This document shows, in pieces, positions 1-8,985 of a stretch of DNA of 64,000 nt (position 1 is the first letter of the stretch; each line of letters begins with the position of its first letter). The stretch comes from Rhizomys pruinosus. Its lineage: Eukaryota; Chordata; Mammalia; Rodentia; Spalacidae. Location: contig VZQC01011939.1 in NCBI GenBank assembly GCA_009823505.1, positions 4,648,835 to 4,712,834 of the forward strand, written 5' to 3'. Both the position numbers and the translations under genes were made by a program. The notes under the pieces are model-generated. The model was not told where the DNA came from. It saw nothing but the letters and a program-made list of their open reading frames with translations, and made no database searches.

Positions 1-814
1 TGTCAGCTCAGCCGGGACCCACTGACATGAAGACAAGCATGGAGGTTCCCTGCAGTTATCAGAACCATAGGCCTTTCTCCCCCGGCCTTCGGCTAAGAAT
101 GAAGGCCCCAAGGCAGTCATCGGAGGGACTAAAATAAAACAGCATTTGCATAAACGAGCTTGGCTTTCCTCAGTCCGATGCACAGCTGCTCAACCCTCAA
201 CCCCACCCCCAGACAGTTTGATGAGCACCCTCCAACAGAACAAGGGAGGGTGGTGGAAGGCACATGTGCACGGAGCTCGGACACCTGCAATGGGGCCAAG
301 GGGAGGAAGTGGAAATTCCACAGGCAAATAATTTGCCCCAAACTCCACTCCTTAGTTCAGAATTTAGTCTCTTTCTGGGACAACTTTATCAGGATCTTCA
401 TTGACACTCCTGTTCCTAGGGTGTTTTATCCTCCAACGCTCTTCAGAATAGTTACCAGACTCAGTAGAGCTTTTGTTTGGATGTGGCTGTTACCCATGTT
501 GTACGGCACAAATCAGCACATGCAAATAAACATGAGGTCATCATCCACTGAAACCACCACTGCACACACTAATGAAATGGCCAGAATCAATACTGCCCCA
601 CAGACAGAGCACAGACAGCAATGGGAAGCGTTCACAGTGACAGGCCCAGCCTAAGCCTGGCAAGCAGATCCATCTGTTGTCATTTCTTGCCATATTTTTT
701 GAGAAATTCAACATGCAATTAACTAACATGTGACCCAGAGTCTTCTCTCCAGAGCATTTTTCCTTGAGAAGAAGAAATTACTGAATTGTGGTCCCCTAAG
801 AAACATATAAAATT
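1..814. other. No recognised feature
   Basis: Mixed-composition sequence. The open frames here are short, overlap on both strands and resemble no family I know. I see no SINE head, poly(A) tail or LTR signal. Confidence 0.5.
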
Positions 815-847
815 CTAACTCTTAGGTCTAATAGACCTAAGAGTTAG
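815..847. repeat. Perfect 16-bp inverted repeat with 1-nt spacer
   Basis: The left arm ctaactcttaggtcta is followed by one a and then by its exact reverse complement tagacctaagagttag. As RNA or single-stranded DNA this would fold into a 16-bp stem with essentially no loop. It directly abuts a 20-bp tandem duplication. No transposon termini are recognised around it. Confidence 0.95.
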
Positions 848-883
848 TCAAGTTAAGAAGAAATTAGTCAAGTTAAGAAGAAA
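844..883. repeat. 20-bp perfect tandem duplication
   Basis: The string ttagtcaagttaagaagaaa occurs twice in a row (844-863 and 864-883). Its first bases are shared with the right arm of the adjoining palindrome, so palindrome and duplication probably arose in one event or in linked replication-slippage events. Confidence 0.95.
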
Positions 884-1799
884 TCATGCTGCTTCAGGGA
901 AGGTGCCAAAGTCAGTACACCTGGTGGGTGATGTTGCAAGAAGAGAGAGAGAGATGCACACAGACAAAAGTAACTCCACAAGAAGACAGGAGCAGAAGTT
1001 GGAGGGAAACAGCTACAAGTCAGGGTGTCAGGGAATGTGAGCAACAGAAGCCTGGAGGACAGCAACCTCCTGTCTCCTCCAGCCTGCAGAGCTCAGGGTT
1101 AGCCAATCAGTATGGAGCTTTGGTAGTTAGTTGTGTCAGCCCATGAAGAAATGTGATGAGCCCTCACACTCCTCCCCTCCTTGCATTACACCCTTCTGGG
1201 TATTAACTTTGTTATCTAGGTCTGATGTTTAAAGGACAGCAGGTCTAAAGCTCCATGGGCTAACAGCTTGCATGTCTCAACTTTCATTCTCTAAACCTAC
1301 AAGCCAAGAGTGTGCATGCGTGAAGCACTGTTTATGTGAGCCAGAGGACCTGTGTCCTTGTGAGGACATGTACAACAAGCAGGTTAAGTCCATAAACCCC
1401 AAAGCTTAGGGGCCACAGGCAGAGCTGGGGCTGCTGGGATGTGATGTTGGGGACAGTATGACAGACCTAAGGGAACCGATGGTGACATTCGGGCAGGGTG
1501 AGAATTCAAAAGGCCACTGAAAATGAACAAGCATGGTACATTCCAGTGAGGAAGAGGAGAGCAGGTGCCAATCAACAAGAAGGAGGGGGAAATGGCAAGG
1601 GGAGGGCACCCTTCCCTATGAAACTGAAAGAGAAAAGGAGATAGTCGGGGAGGAGGCCCCAGCTAGAATCAGCTGAGCTCCACTCGTGTTCACTTCCATC
1701 CAAGGTGGCCCACCCCCAGGTTCCTGTCCAAACTTAGTCCCTTCAGGCTGCCCACCCCCACTCCCATCCTCACCCGCCGCCCTGGGCATTGGGCTCCCT
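884..1799. other. No recognised feature
   Basis: No gene or clear repeat family is recognised. The 3' part (from about 1618) could be the U3 of the LTR-like element that follows, but I cannot fix its 5' boundary. Confidence 0.4.
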
Positions 1800-2140
1800 C
1801 TGGCAGGAATTTATAATTCCTGTTCTTGCTCTACCCAATCAGTTCCCACTTTCATATGAGTGAAACAACCAGCAACATGCATCTTGCCCTGTCAAATACA
1901 AAGAGGGGAAAGGGGACCCCAATCCTGTCCTACCTTCTACCCTATAGAATACAAAAGCCCAGACTCTGGTGGGGGGAGGGGGGCAGGTTGATGGTGGTCT
2001 AGCTCTGGACCCTTTCCTCATGCAGGGAGTCTGTCTCTTTACTTGTGTTACTTATGCTTCAATAAACCTTGGCTGTGTGCTGTGAATGCAAATATCTCAT
2101 CTTGTAATTCTTTACCTTGCACCATCAAAACCAGCTCACC
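1800..2140 (+). mobile_element. Solitary LTR-like fragment
   Basis: The order of elements resembles a retroviral LTR: a CCAAT-type motif (about 1834), a TATA-like atacaaaag (about 1949-1957), a pyrimidine-rich R-like segment and an AATAAA (2061-2066) followed by a GT-rich stretch. No internal retroviral coding sequence or second LTR is adjacent, so this would be a solo LTR. The assignment rests on signal order only, and the boundaries are approximate. Confidence 0.45.
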
Positions 2141-2149
2141 CAGAACACA

Positions 2150-2405
2150 GATACCACACTTTTTTTATTTTTCCATTTTTTTTATTTTTTTATGTGTGTG
2201 AGTATACTGTCTGCATGTAGGTTTGTGCACCCGTGTCATGCAATGCCTTGGAGGTGGGAAGAGGATGTGGGATTCCCCTGGAACTGGAGTTAAACATGGT
2301 TCTCAGCCACCATGTGGGTGCTAGGGATCAAACCTGGGTCCTCTGCAAGAGCAGTCAGCGCTCTTAACTGCTAGGCCATCTCTCCAGCCCCGATACCACA
2401 CTTTT
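2150..2405 (-). mobile_element. B2-like SINE with target-site duplication
   Basis: Minus-strand B2-like SINE whose body spans about 2164-2391. The tRNA-like head (ggggctggagagatggcc type) is at the right and the A/T-rich tail at the left. It is flanked by the 14-bp direct repeat gataccacactttt (2150-2163 and 2392-2405), the signature of L1-machinery insertion. Confidence 0.9.
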
Positions 2406-2785
2406 AATCAAAATGCAGGGTGTTCCATGTTCTCTGATACAAATCTCAGGGAAGTATTGTCTTCCATAATATCTCAAAAAGATCTTCTAGGTTAATCTAA
2501 ATATGTAAGGACCACATCACTGACATCATCGATAAAAAGGTGCTTTATCACATTAACAACTGATACCTAAGTACAGCAAAGATCACCAGGGAGCATGGAA
2601 GTGTTAGCTAGTTACAACACTCAGTTAATGAGAAAAGCTGTGGTCATGGAAGACCTTCTGGACTCTGGATTTTATTCTGAGTGTGAGAAGATAGTAAAAA
2701 GGTTTTAAGAGGGCACTGGTGGGAAGCAATCTGCATTTTAAATGGATAATTGTAGCTCCAGGTTGGAGAACAGACAGAAACACAC
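2406..2785. other. No recognised feature
   Basis: AT-leaning sequence with no recognised gene or repeat family. Confidence 0.45.
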
Positions 2786-2893
2786 ACAAAGGAGAGAGGG
2801 AGAGGAAGAGGGAGAGGGAGAGGGAGAGGGAGAGGGGGAGGAGGGGGGAGGGAGAGGGGGGGAGGGGAAGGGAAGGGGAAGGAGGAGAGAGAA
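2786..2893. repeat. GA-rich simple repeat
   Basis: Purine tract built from gggaga-type units grading into ggggaa. Open frames crossing it encode only Glu/Gly/Arg or Pro/Leu runs and are not genes. Confidence 0.9.
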
Positions 2894-3177
2894 ATTAGGA
2901 AGCAAACCCCAGAGCCCAGGCAGGAGCTAATGATGGCAAAGGGTAAGGGTGGCAAAGGGCACTGGCAGAAGGGGTCAAATTAGGGATATGTTGGGAGGTG
3001 GAGCCAGCAGGATTAAGCTAGATGAAAAAAAGAGACAGAAGAGATGCCAAGACGTGGAGGGTTGTTGGAGATCCCACAAGGCAGCTCAAGCAGACCATTT
3101 TAGGTGTATGTTGGACAGTGCTGGGGAACTAGCAGGTGCTCATTTCTGCTCAGGTAGAAGCTGGGGTGAGAATGCTG

Positions 3178-3225
3178 TAAGAAACAGTAGATATTAGTCT
3201 ATAAGAAATAGTAGATATTAGTCTT
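3178..3225. repeat. 24-bp tandem duplication
   Basis: Two adjacent copies of a 24-bp unit containing gtagatattagtct, with two base differences. Confidence 0.85.
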
Positions 3226-3284
3226 TTCTTTCAAACTTTGTAAAGCTTGAAACTTGGTTTATGACAAGGAATTCCATACTTAAT

Positions 3285-3464
3285 AAATTTATTTTTATGT
3301 GTATGGGTACATGTAGGCAATACCTGCAGATGTCAGAAGAGGGCATCAGAGTCCCTGTAACTGGAGTTGCAGATGGTTGTTAGCCACCATGTAGGTGCTA
3401 GGAATAGAATCCAGGTCCTCTGCAAGAGCAGTCAGTGCTCTAACCACTGAGCCATCTCTCCAGT
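3285..3464 (-). mobile_element. Older B2-like SINE
   Basis: Diverged minus-strand B2-like SINE. The complement of the tRNA-like head (gagccatctctccag) is at the right end and the box B region (gaatccaggtcctctgcaag) is still readable. The neighbouring L1 inserted directly at its head end. Confidence 0.75.
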
Positions 3465-3494
3465 ACAGAATTCTAATCTTTTTTTTTTTTTTTT

Positions 3495-3630
3495 GGCATT
3501 TCAGATATTATGCATATTTATTTCTTCAAATGGTAAAAGGGACATAGAGAAAGTCTGAGTAAATCCTGTTACATAGCTGCTTTGTAAAGGCTTTAAAATC
3601 AATTTACCTTATTTAAACATGAAGTCACTT
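3495..3630 (-). other. Probable 3'-transduced flank of the L1
   Basis: On the minus strand, the L1 3' end (acaaaacttcaataaaaat type, about 3628-3655) is followed by about 135 bp of non-L1 sequence and only then by the poly(A) that abuts the target-site duplication. An AATAAA lies 22 nt before that poly(A). This is what transcription past the L1's own weak signal to a downstream signal would leave, so the segment should be single-copy flank from the source locus. Confidence 0.7.
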
Positions 3631-4144
3631 TAAAAAATATTTTTATTGAAGTTTTGTGCCTTTCATGCAACATTTCTCAGTCCAATTTAGACTCATGCCC
3701 CTTTCCATGCCCCCCACCCCATCCCAGTTCATGCATTCTGCCATATGTGTCTTGCATCTTTTTCTCCATCTTTTTAAAGTTTTTCTATGTAGAGGCTTAT
3801 TGTTTGGGGCAGAAGTTTACTGTTTAAGTCAATTCTTTGACCCAGTCCTTTTGTTGTTGTTGTTCCCTCCCATTTGTATTGCTCCAAAATATGTCTATAT
3901 ATACATCACACATATACTAGAATTATAACATCTAAAATAAACAGTATGTTAATTCCAAAACATGTTTAGGAATTCACATTTTTCCCTTTAATTTTATATT
4001 ACTCTAAATTATGCATACATACCATATACCTCCACCCATATACCAAGATTACAAAATCTGAAAATAAGTAGTAGGTTAATGGTCCCATTAAGGGATTCAC
4101 CTTATAACAGCACAGTTGCTTTCAGATAAAAAAAATATATAACA

Positions 4145-5718
4145 TTAACGTTGCTCAGTTTGCATTACAACTAGGTACTTGGTGCTAGCATCCACAAATG
4201 AGGGATACCATTCATTGTTTTTCTGGGACTGTGTTGCTTCATTTAGTATAATGGCTTCAAGTTCCATCCATTTGCCTGCAAAGTTCATGATGTGATCTTT
4301 CTTTACTGCTGCATAGAACTCCATTGTGTAGATGTACCACATTTTCTCTATCCACTCGTTGGTTGAGGGGCACTTGTGTTGCTTCCAGCTCTTCGCTATT
4401 GTGAAGAGAGCACCAATAAAGATGGATGTGCATGTATTTATGTGGTAGGATGAGTCTTGTGGGTATATATAGACCCAGGAGTGGTATGACTGGGTCAGGT
4501 GGTAGGCTCATTCCGAGTCTTTTAAGGGTTCTCCATGCTGCTTTCCATAATGGTTGTACAAGTTTACATTCCCACCAGCAGTGGATGAATGTTCCCCTTT
4601 CCCCACAACCTCTCCAGCATTTGGTGTCTTTTGTTTTCTTGATCTTAGTCAGTCTTATGGGAGTGAGACGAAATCTTAAAGTGGTTTTAATTTGCATTTC
4701 CTTAATCATTAGCTATGTTGAACACTTTTTAAGATGTTTCTCATCCATCTTTTCTTCCTCACTTGTGAAGTCTCTGTTCAGTCTCTGTTACTCCATCTTT
4801 TGAGTGAGTCATTTGTTTTCTTCCTCGTTTTTTGAGTAGTTTATATATTCTGGGTGTTAATGCTATGCCAGCCAGATTTATCACTGGTGAAGTGTTCCTC
4901 CCACCCTGTGGGTTTTCTCTTCGTTTCATTGTTTGTGTCACTGTAGAAACACTTTTGAGTTTAATAAGGTCCCACCTGTCAATTGTTGACCTTATTTTCT
5001 GCACAGCTGCTGTCTGATTTAGAAAGTCTTTTTCTATGTCTATGTTTTGTATGTGGCTGCCAACGTTTTCTTCTATCACTTTCAGAGTTTCAGGTTTAAT
5101 GTTGAGGTCTTTGATCCATTTGGATTTGATTTTTGTACAGGGTGAGAGGTAGGGATTTAATTTTATTCTTCTACAAGTGGTGATCCAGTTTTGCCAACAT
5201 CATTTGCTGAAGATGCTGTCTTTCCTGCATAGATTCTTTTTGGCCCCTTTGTCAAATATGAGATGGCTGAAATTGCATGTACTCAAGTTTGGATCTTCAA
5301 TTTTGTTCCATTGGTCTATGGGTCTGTTTTTGTTCTGGTACCATTCTGTTTTTATGACTATAGCCCTGTAATATAGTTTGAAGTCTGGTATAGTAAACAC
5401 CCTGTGTTGCTCTTTTTGCTTAGGGTTGCTTTGGCTATCTGGGGTTTTTTGTTTTTCCATATGAATTTAAGGATTTTTATTCTAAGTCTGTGAAGAAACT
5501 CTTGGGGATTTTAATTGGTATTGCATTGAATCTGTATATCAATTTGGGTAGAATGGACACTTTTACTAAATTAATTTTTCCAATCCATGAGCATGGGAGG
5601 TCTTTCCATCTTCTGATGTCTTCTTCAATCTCCTTCTTCAGGGTTTTAAAATTTTCATTGTAGAGGTCTTTGGTGTCTTTGGGTAGGTTTGTTCCCAAGT
5701 ATTTTATTTCTTTTCCTC
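4145..5718 (-). pseudogene. L1 ORF2 fragment, carboxy-terminal part, broken
   Basis: Minus-strand coding remnant of L1 ORF2p, the endonuclease/reverse transcriptase. The best stretch (4257-4709) contains the cysteine-rich carboxy-terminal motif CWRGCGERG..HCWWEC typical of L1 ORF2p, and upstream pieces at 5477-5698 and 5200-5460 match the post-RT region. The pieces lie in different frames with stops between them, so no functional protein is expected. The 5' end is set by the inversion junction, not by a start codon. Confidence 0.9.
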
Positions 5719-5727
5719 AACATAATC

Positions 5728-6118
5728 TAAGCCATATACAACAAACCCACAGCCAACATCATCCTAAGTGGAGAAATATTAGAAGCATTCCCTTAAAGGC
5801 AGAAACCCACTAAGGCTGCCCCCTATCACCACTCCTCTTCAATGCAGTGCTTGAAATGCTTTCTAGGCCGCAATAAGACAAGAAAGGGAAATTAAAGGAG
5901 TACTAATTGGAAAAGAAGTCAAACTATCCCTTTTTGCAGATGATATGATAATTTACCTAAGGGATGCTAAAACCTCCACCAGAAAACTTGAAATGACTAA
6001 GATATTCAGTAAAGAGGTGGGATACAAACTTAACCTAGAAAAATCAGTAGCCTTCCTTTACACCAACAACAAACAACTAGAGAGGGAATATAAGGAGACC
6101 TTCCCACTCACAATAGCC
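5728..6118 (+). pseudogene. L1 ORF2 fragment, inverted RT segment
   Basis: Plus-strand piece of L1 ORF2p. It includes LFADDMIIYLRDA (near 5931-5968), where FADD is the catalytic reverse-transcriptase motif, and continues through KSVAFLYTNNKQ to PLTIA. It has neither the protein start nor the end. It is the 5' part of the L1 at 3465-6136 in inverted orientation. Confidence 0.88.
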
Positions 6119-6139
6119 ACAGAATTCTAATCTTTTAAT

Positions 6140-6470
6140 CACACCACACCCCTAAGACTTTTATTTAAAGAAAGACCCTGATGCTTTCCTGAATCTAATG
6201 GCCTGGAGTAGGAACTCTTCTTCCTTCCCACCAATTCTTTAAACTAGCCAGCCTGCAAAGACTGTGAGGTAGGACCTCAGCCAATGGGGAAGGACACATT
6301 TATCTTCCACGAGGGATAAAAGCACCCCCAAGCTTTTGCTGGATCTGACTCATTGTACTGGTCACTCTTGCGAAAGTAAATTTGCCTTGCCAAGTTACTT
6401 TCCACTGTCCATGTTGTGTGTGCTTTGTGTGGTATTGATGGGGGCCTTGGATTTTATTTCTAACAAATGT
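6140..6470 (+). mobile_element. Possible LTR fragment
   Basis: Contains ccaatgggg (6281-6289), a TATA-like gataaaag (6315-6322) and, about 60 bp on, agtaaatttgccttgc, an arrangement seen in rodent retroviral LTRs. No primer-binding site or internal region is adjacent. A cellular promoter relic would look similar. Confidence 0.35.
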
Positions 6471-6602
6471 CAGCAAGCATCATCAGCATGTGAATATGAC
6501 CCAAACATGAAGACCCAGGCAAACAGCTGCATGGGCAGAGGCTGCACCACGAACAAACATCACAGAGGAGAGGGGAAGAAGGAGAGGGAGAGGGAGAGAA
6601 AT

Positions 6603-6712
6603 TGACAAATGGTGTTGCATGAAATTAAAAAGCTTCTGCATAACCAAGGAAACAGAAGAGTAAAGAGAAAATCCTACAGGATGGGAAAAAACTTTTGCCA
6701 GCATTACATACA
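6603..6712 (+). mobile_element. Short L1 ORF2 fragment
   Basis: About 110 bp matching the L1 ORF2 segment that encodes the region around KSFCTAKETIK (attaaaaagcttctgcata and following). It is not flanked by other ORF2 sequence, so it is a relic. Confidence 0.7.
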
Positions 6713-6892
6713 TTATTTTTTTAACTACTTCATGTGTTTATAAATTTCTCTAATTTGTAAATTATTCTGTACAGTTCAAAATTGATTACAAATAAATTGG
6801 CCCATAAATGATACTATATCATTTGAGCTTTAAAGTTTAAAGAAATCTTCACAAAATTAAAACATACATGTTTTTTTCTTCTTTAAAAAATC

Positions 6893-7500
6893 GTGTACAC
6901 TAAGAATCCTCCAAACCTTCAATGCCAGATGGGGACTACTGAGATACCCAGCTTGTGGACTAAGCTGCTAAGGGGATTTCAGCCTCGTCAGAGTATAGAC
7001 TGCCATTGTTGGACTACCTGGGATGTAGCATGGAGGCCATTACAGGGGGATCAAGACAGGATGCGTGCTTACTGAACTTCATTTGGGGGACCATGGGAAG
7101 GAAAGACCCCAATGTGGAGCAAAAGTGCAGGATTGATGGTTGTTTGGGATTGCCAAGGAGGAACCTTCGAGCACTTCCTTAAGGAAAACATGACATCTTT
7201 TAGGGAAAAAAAAAGTCCTCCAATTCAAGTGATATGTGTATGTATGTATGCATATATTTATGTATATATATAACAATGTATATATGTGTATATATACTGA
7301 AGCAATACGAGTTGGAGAGAACAACAACAAAAGAACTGGGGAAAAAAACTCTGGAAAGACTCAGAAAAAGATGCAGGACATATATGGCAGAGTGCAGGGA
7401 CTCGGGTGGGGTGGAGGGCATGGAAAGGGAAGTGACTATAGATTCGACTGAAAAATGATGTATGACTTCTGGAAAAAGTTTAATAACAATAAAAAATATT
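6893..7500 (+). mobile_element. Probable L1 3' UTR remnant
   Basis: The end of this stretch (about 7360-7500) shares the motifs acatatatggcagag and a following aatgatgtatgactt with the 3' UTR of the L1 ending at 50750, then runs into an A-rich tail. The first half (6893-7230) is less certain. Confidence 0.5.
7226..7297. repeat. AT-rich simple repeat
   Basis: tgtatgtatg and tatatata runs. Reading frames across it are meaningless. Confidence 0.85.
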
Positions 7501-8412
7501 TGAATAAAAAGGTAAAAAATAAAAAAATTAAAATCTGGAAAAAAAAGAAAAAAAAAATGGTGTACAAGTGGAGGCCAGAGGTGGATAATGGCTTATCTTG
7601 AGTTGTTCTCCACCTTACTATAAAAAATTATTCATTTTAATCCCTTAATAACCCATGGCTGATGCCACAAGCTTACATCCTCTAGTGGTTAGGAGATGTT
7701 ATAAGCCACAGTAAGACCCTGTCATATTTAACAGAAAAAAAATTTAATTCATTGATTAACATACCATCCAAACATCTCTGTCTATACCAAAGTAACCTAT
7801 AGTACTGTTTAAATACNGTAATGCCTTAGATAATGTTTTTAAATGAAGTAAAGTACAGTACAGAAATAAGCAATAAGTGAAATCAGGGAATCTTTAGATC
7901 TACTGCTCTCTGGCAATATTAAAATGAACCACGCTTCCACCAAAGTTCTTTTCATTTTTAATCATTTTGTGGTGAGTAGTTTGAAATGAGTTAAATGGAA
8001 TGATTATTTCTCCATCTCTGTCTGTGACCTGAGTCACTAGTATCAAATGTCCTCCAGTTATTCCAGAGGTGGTGATGTCAGAAACGTGGAGCTAACTATT
8101 TTCCCCCTATGTTTTGTAGCCTAATTCCATGTGGAAGCATTGTGCTGCATAGTCTTTTTCTCCCATTTGCATGGTACATTAAAGATTAAACAAACTACTA
8201 ATTATGGGTTGGATTTAATTACTGAACCAGGATTTTTCTGTTCTTTCAATAATCTGCTATAAGGTTAGGAGGATGCAAAGCTGAACAAAACTCTGTTCCC
8301 AGCAATGATGTAGACTTCTTTTAGGAAAAAAAAAACCTATAATTTTATTTATCCATTTTCAAAAATTTTACTTAGGAATTAATGATGTATGGGTGGTAAA
8401 AAATACATAAGT
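7501..8412. other. No recognised feature
   Basis: AT-rich sequence with no recognised gene or repeat. It contains one ambiguous base at 7817. Confidence 0.45.
7817..7817. other. Single N
   Basis: One undetermined base in otherwise continuous sequence. Unlike the N at 61676, its flanks are not duplicated. Confidence 0.95.
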
Positions 8413-8680
8413 GGGGCTGGAGAGATGGCCTAGCGGTTAAGAGCACCGACCGCTCTTACAGAGGACCCGGGTTCGATCCCCAGCACCCACATGGCGGCTG
8501 AGAACCGTCTGAAACTCCAATTCCAGGAGAACTCCAGTTGCAGGGGAATCCGAAACCCTCTTCTGACCTCCGCGGCATTGCACGACATGGGTGCACAGAC
8601 TTGCATGCAGACAGTGCATTCATACACATACAGAAATAAATTAAAATTTTTTTAATTAAAAAAAAATAAACAAATGAAAT
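8413..8680 (+). mobile_element. Well-preserved B2-like SINE
   Basis: Full B2-like SINE. The head starts ggggctggagagatgg, box A is about 8426-8436 (tggcctagcgg) and box B is gggttcgatcc at 8469-8479, matching the RNA polymerase III consensus. The tail is A-rich (ends aaaaaaaaataaac). The intact internal promoter suggests a relatively young copy. Confidence 0.9.
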
Positions 8681-8694
8681 AAATTATAAAAATT

Positions 8695-8902
8695 ATTCAT
8701 TTTAGTTTTTTGTGTATGAGCAATTTGCCTGCATGTATGTAAGTATACCTGTGTAATGCAATGCCCTCACAAGTCAGTGTCAGATCCCCTGGAACTGTAG
8801 TTACAGATGGTTGTTAGCTGCTACGTAGCTACTGGGACTTGAACTTGGATTTTCTGCAAGAGCAGTTAGTGCTCTTAACTGCTGAGCCAACTCTTGAGCC
8901 CC
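8695..8902 (-). mobile_element. Older B2-like SINE
   Basis: Diverged minus-strand copy. The reverse complement of the head, gagccaactcttgagcccc, is at the right end. It forms a tail-to-tail pair with the SINE at 8413-8680. Confidence 0.75.
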
Positions 8903-8985
8903 TCCACCTTACCTTTTGAGACAGGGTCTTTCACTGAGCCCAGAGCTCAAAATTCATCCTTAATGGCTGGCCACTGAGCTCCAGT

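Larger units (their letters stand above)
3465..6136 (-). mobile_element. L1 insertion with inverted 5' part and 3' transduction
   Basis: One L1 insertion framed by an 18-bp direct repeat, acagaattctaatctttt (3465-3482 and 6119-6136). A poly(T) at 3481-3494 adjoins the left duplication, so the element is antisense. From 3631 to about 5718 the minus strand carries L1 3' UTR and the ORF2 carboxy-terminal part. From about 5728 to 6118 the orientation flips and the plus strand carries the preceding piece of ORF2, including the reverse transcriptase FADD motif. The inverted piece ends with the codons for PLTIA, and the antisense piece starts with the codons for KYLG. These are adjacent in an unbroken L1, so almost nothing was lost. 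This is the known twin-priming pattern. Segment 3495-3630 is non-L1 sequence between the L1 3' end and the poly(A). Confidence 0.88.

Noticed and set aside
8413..8480. tRNA gene
   Set aside because: Box A and box B are present but belong to the tRNA-derived head of a B2-like SINE with its body and A-rich tail; no cloverleaf with acceptor stem is complete.
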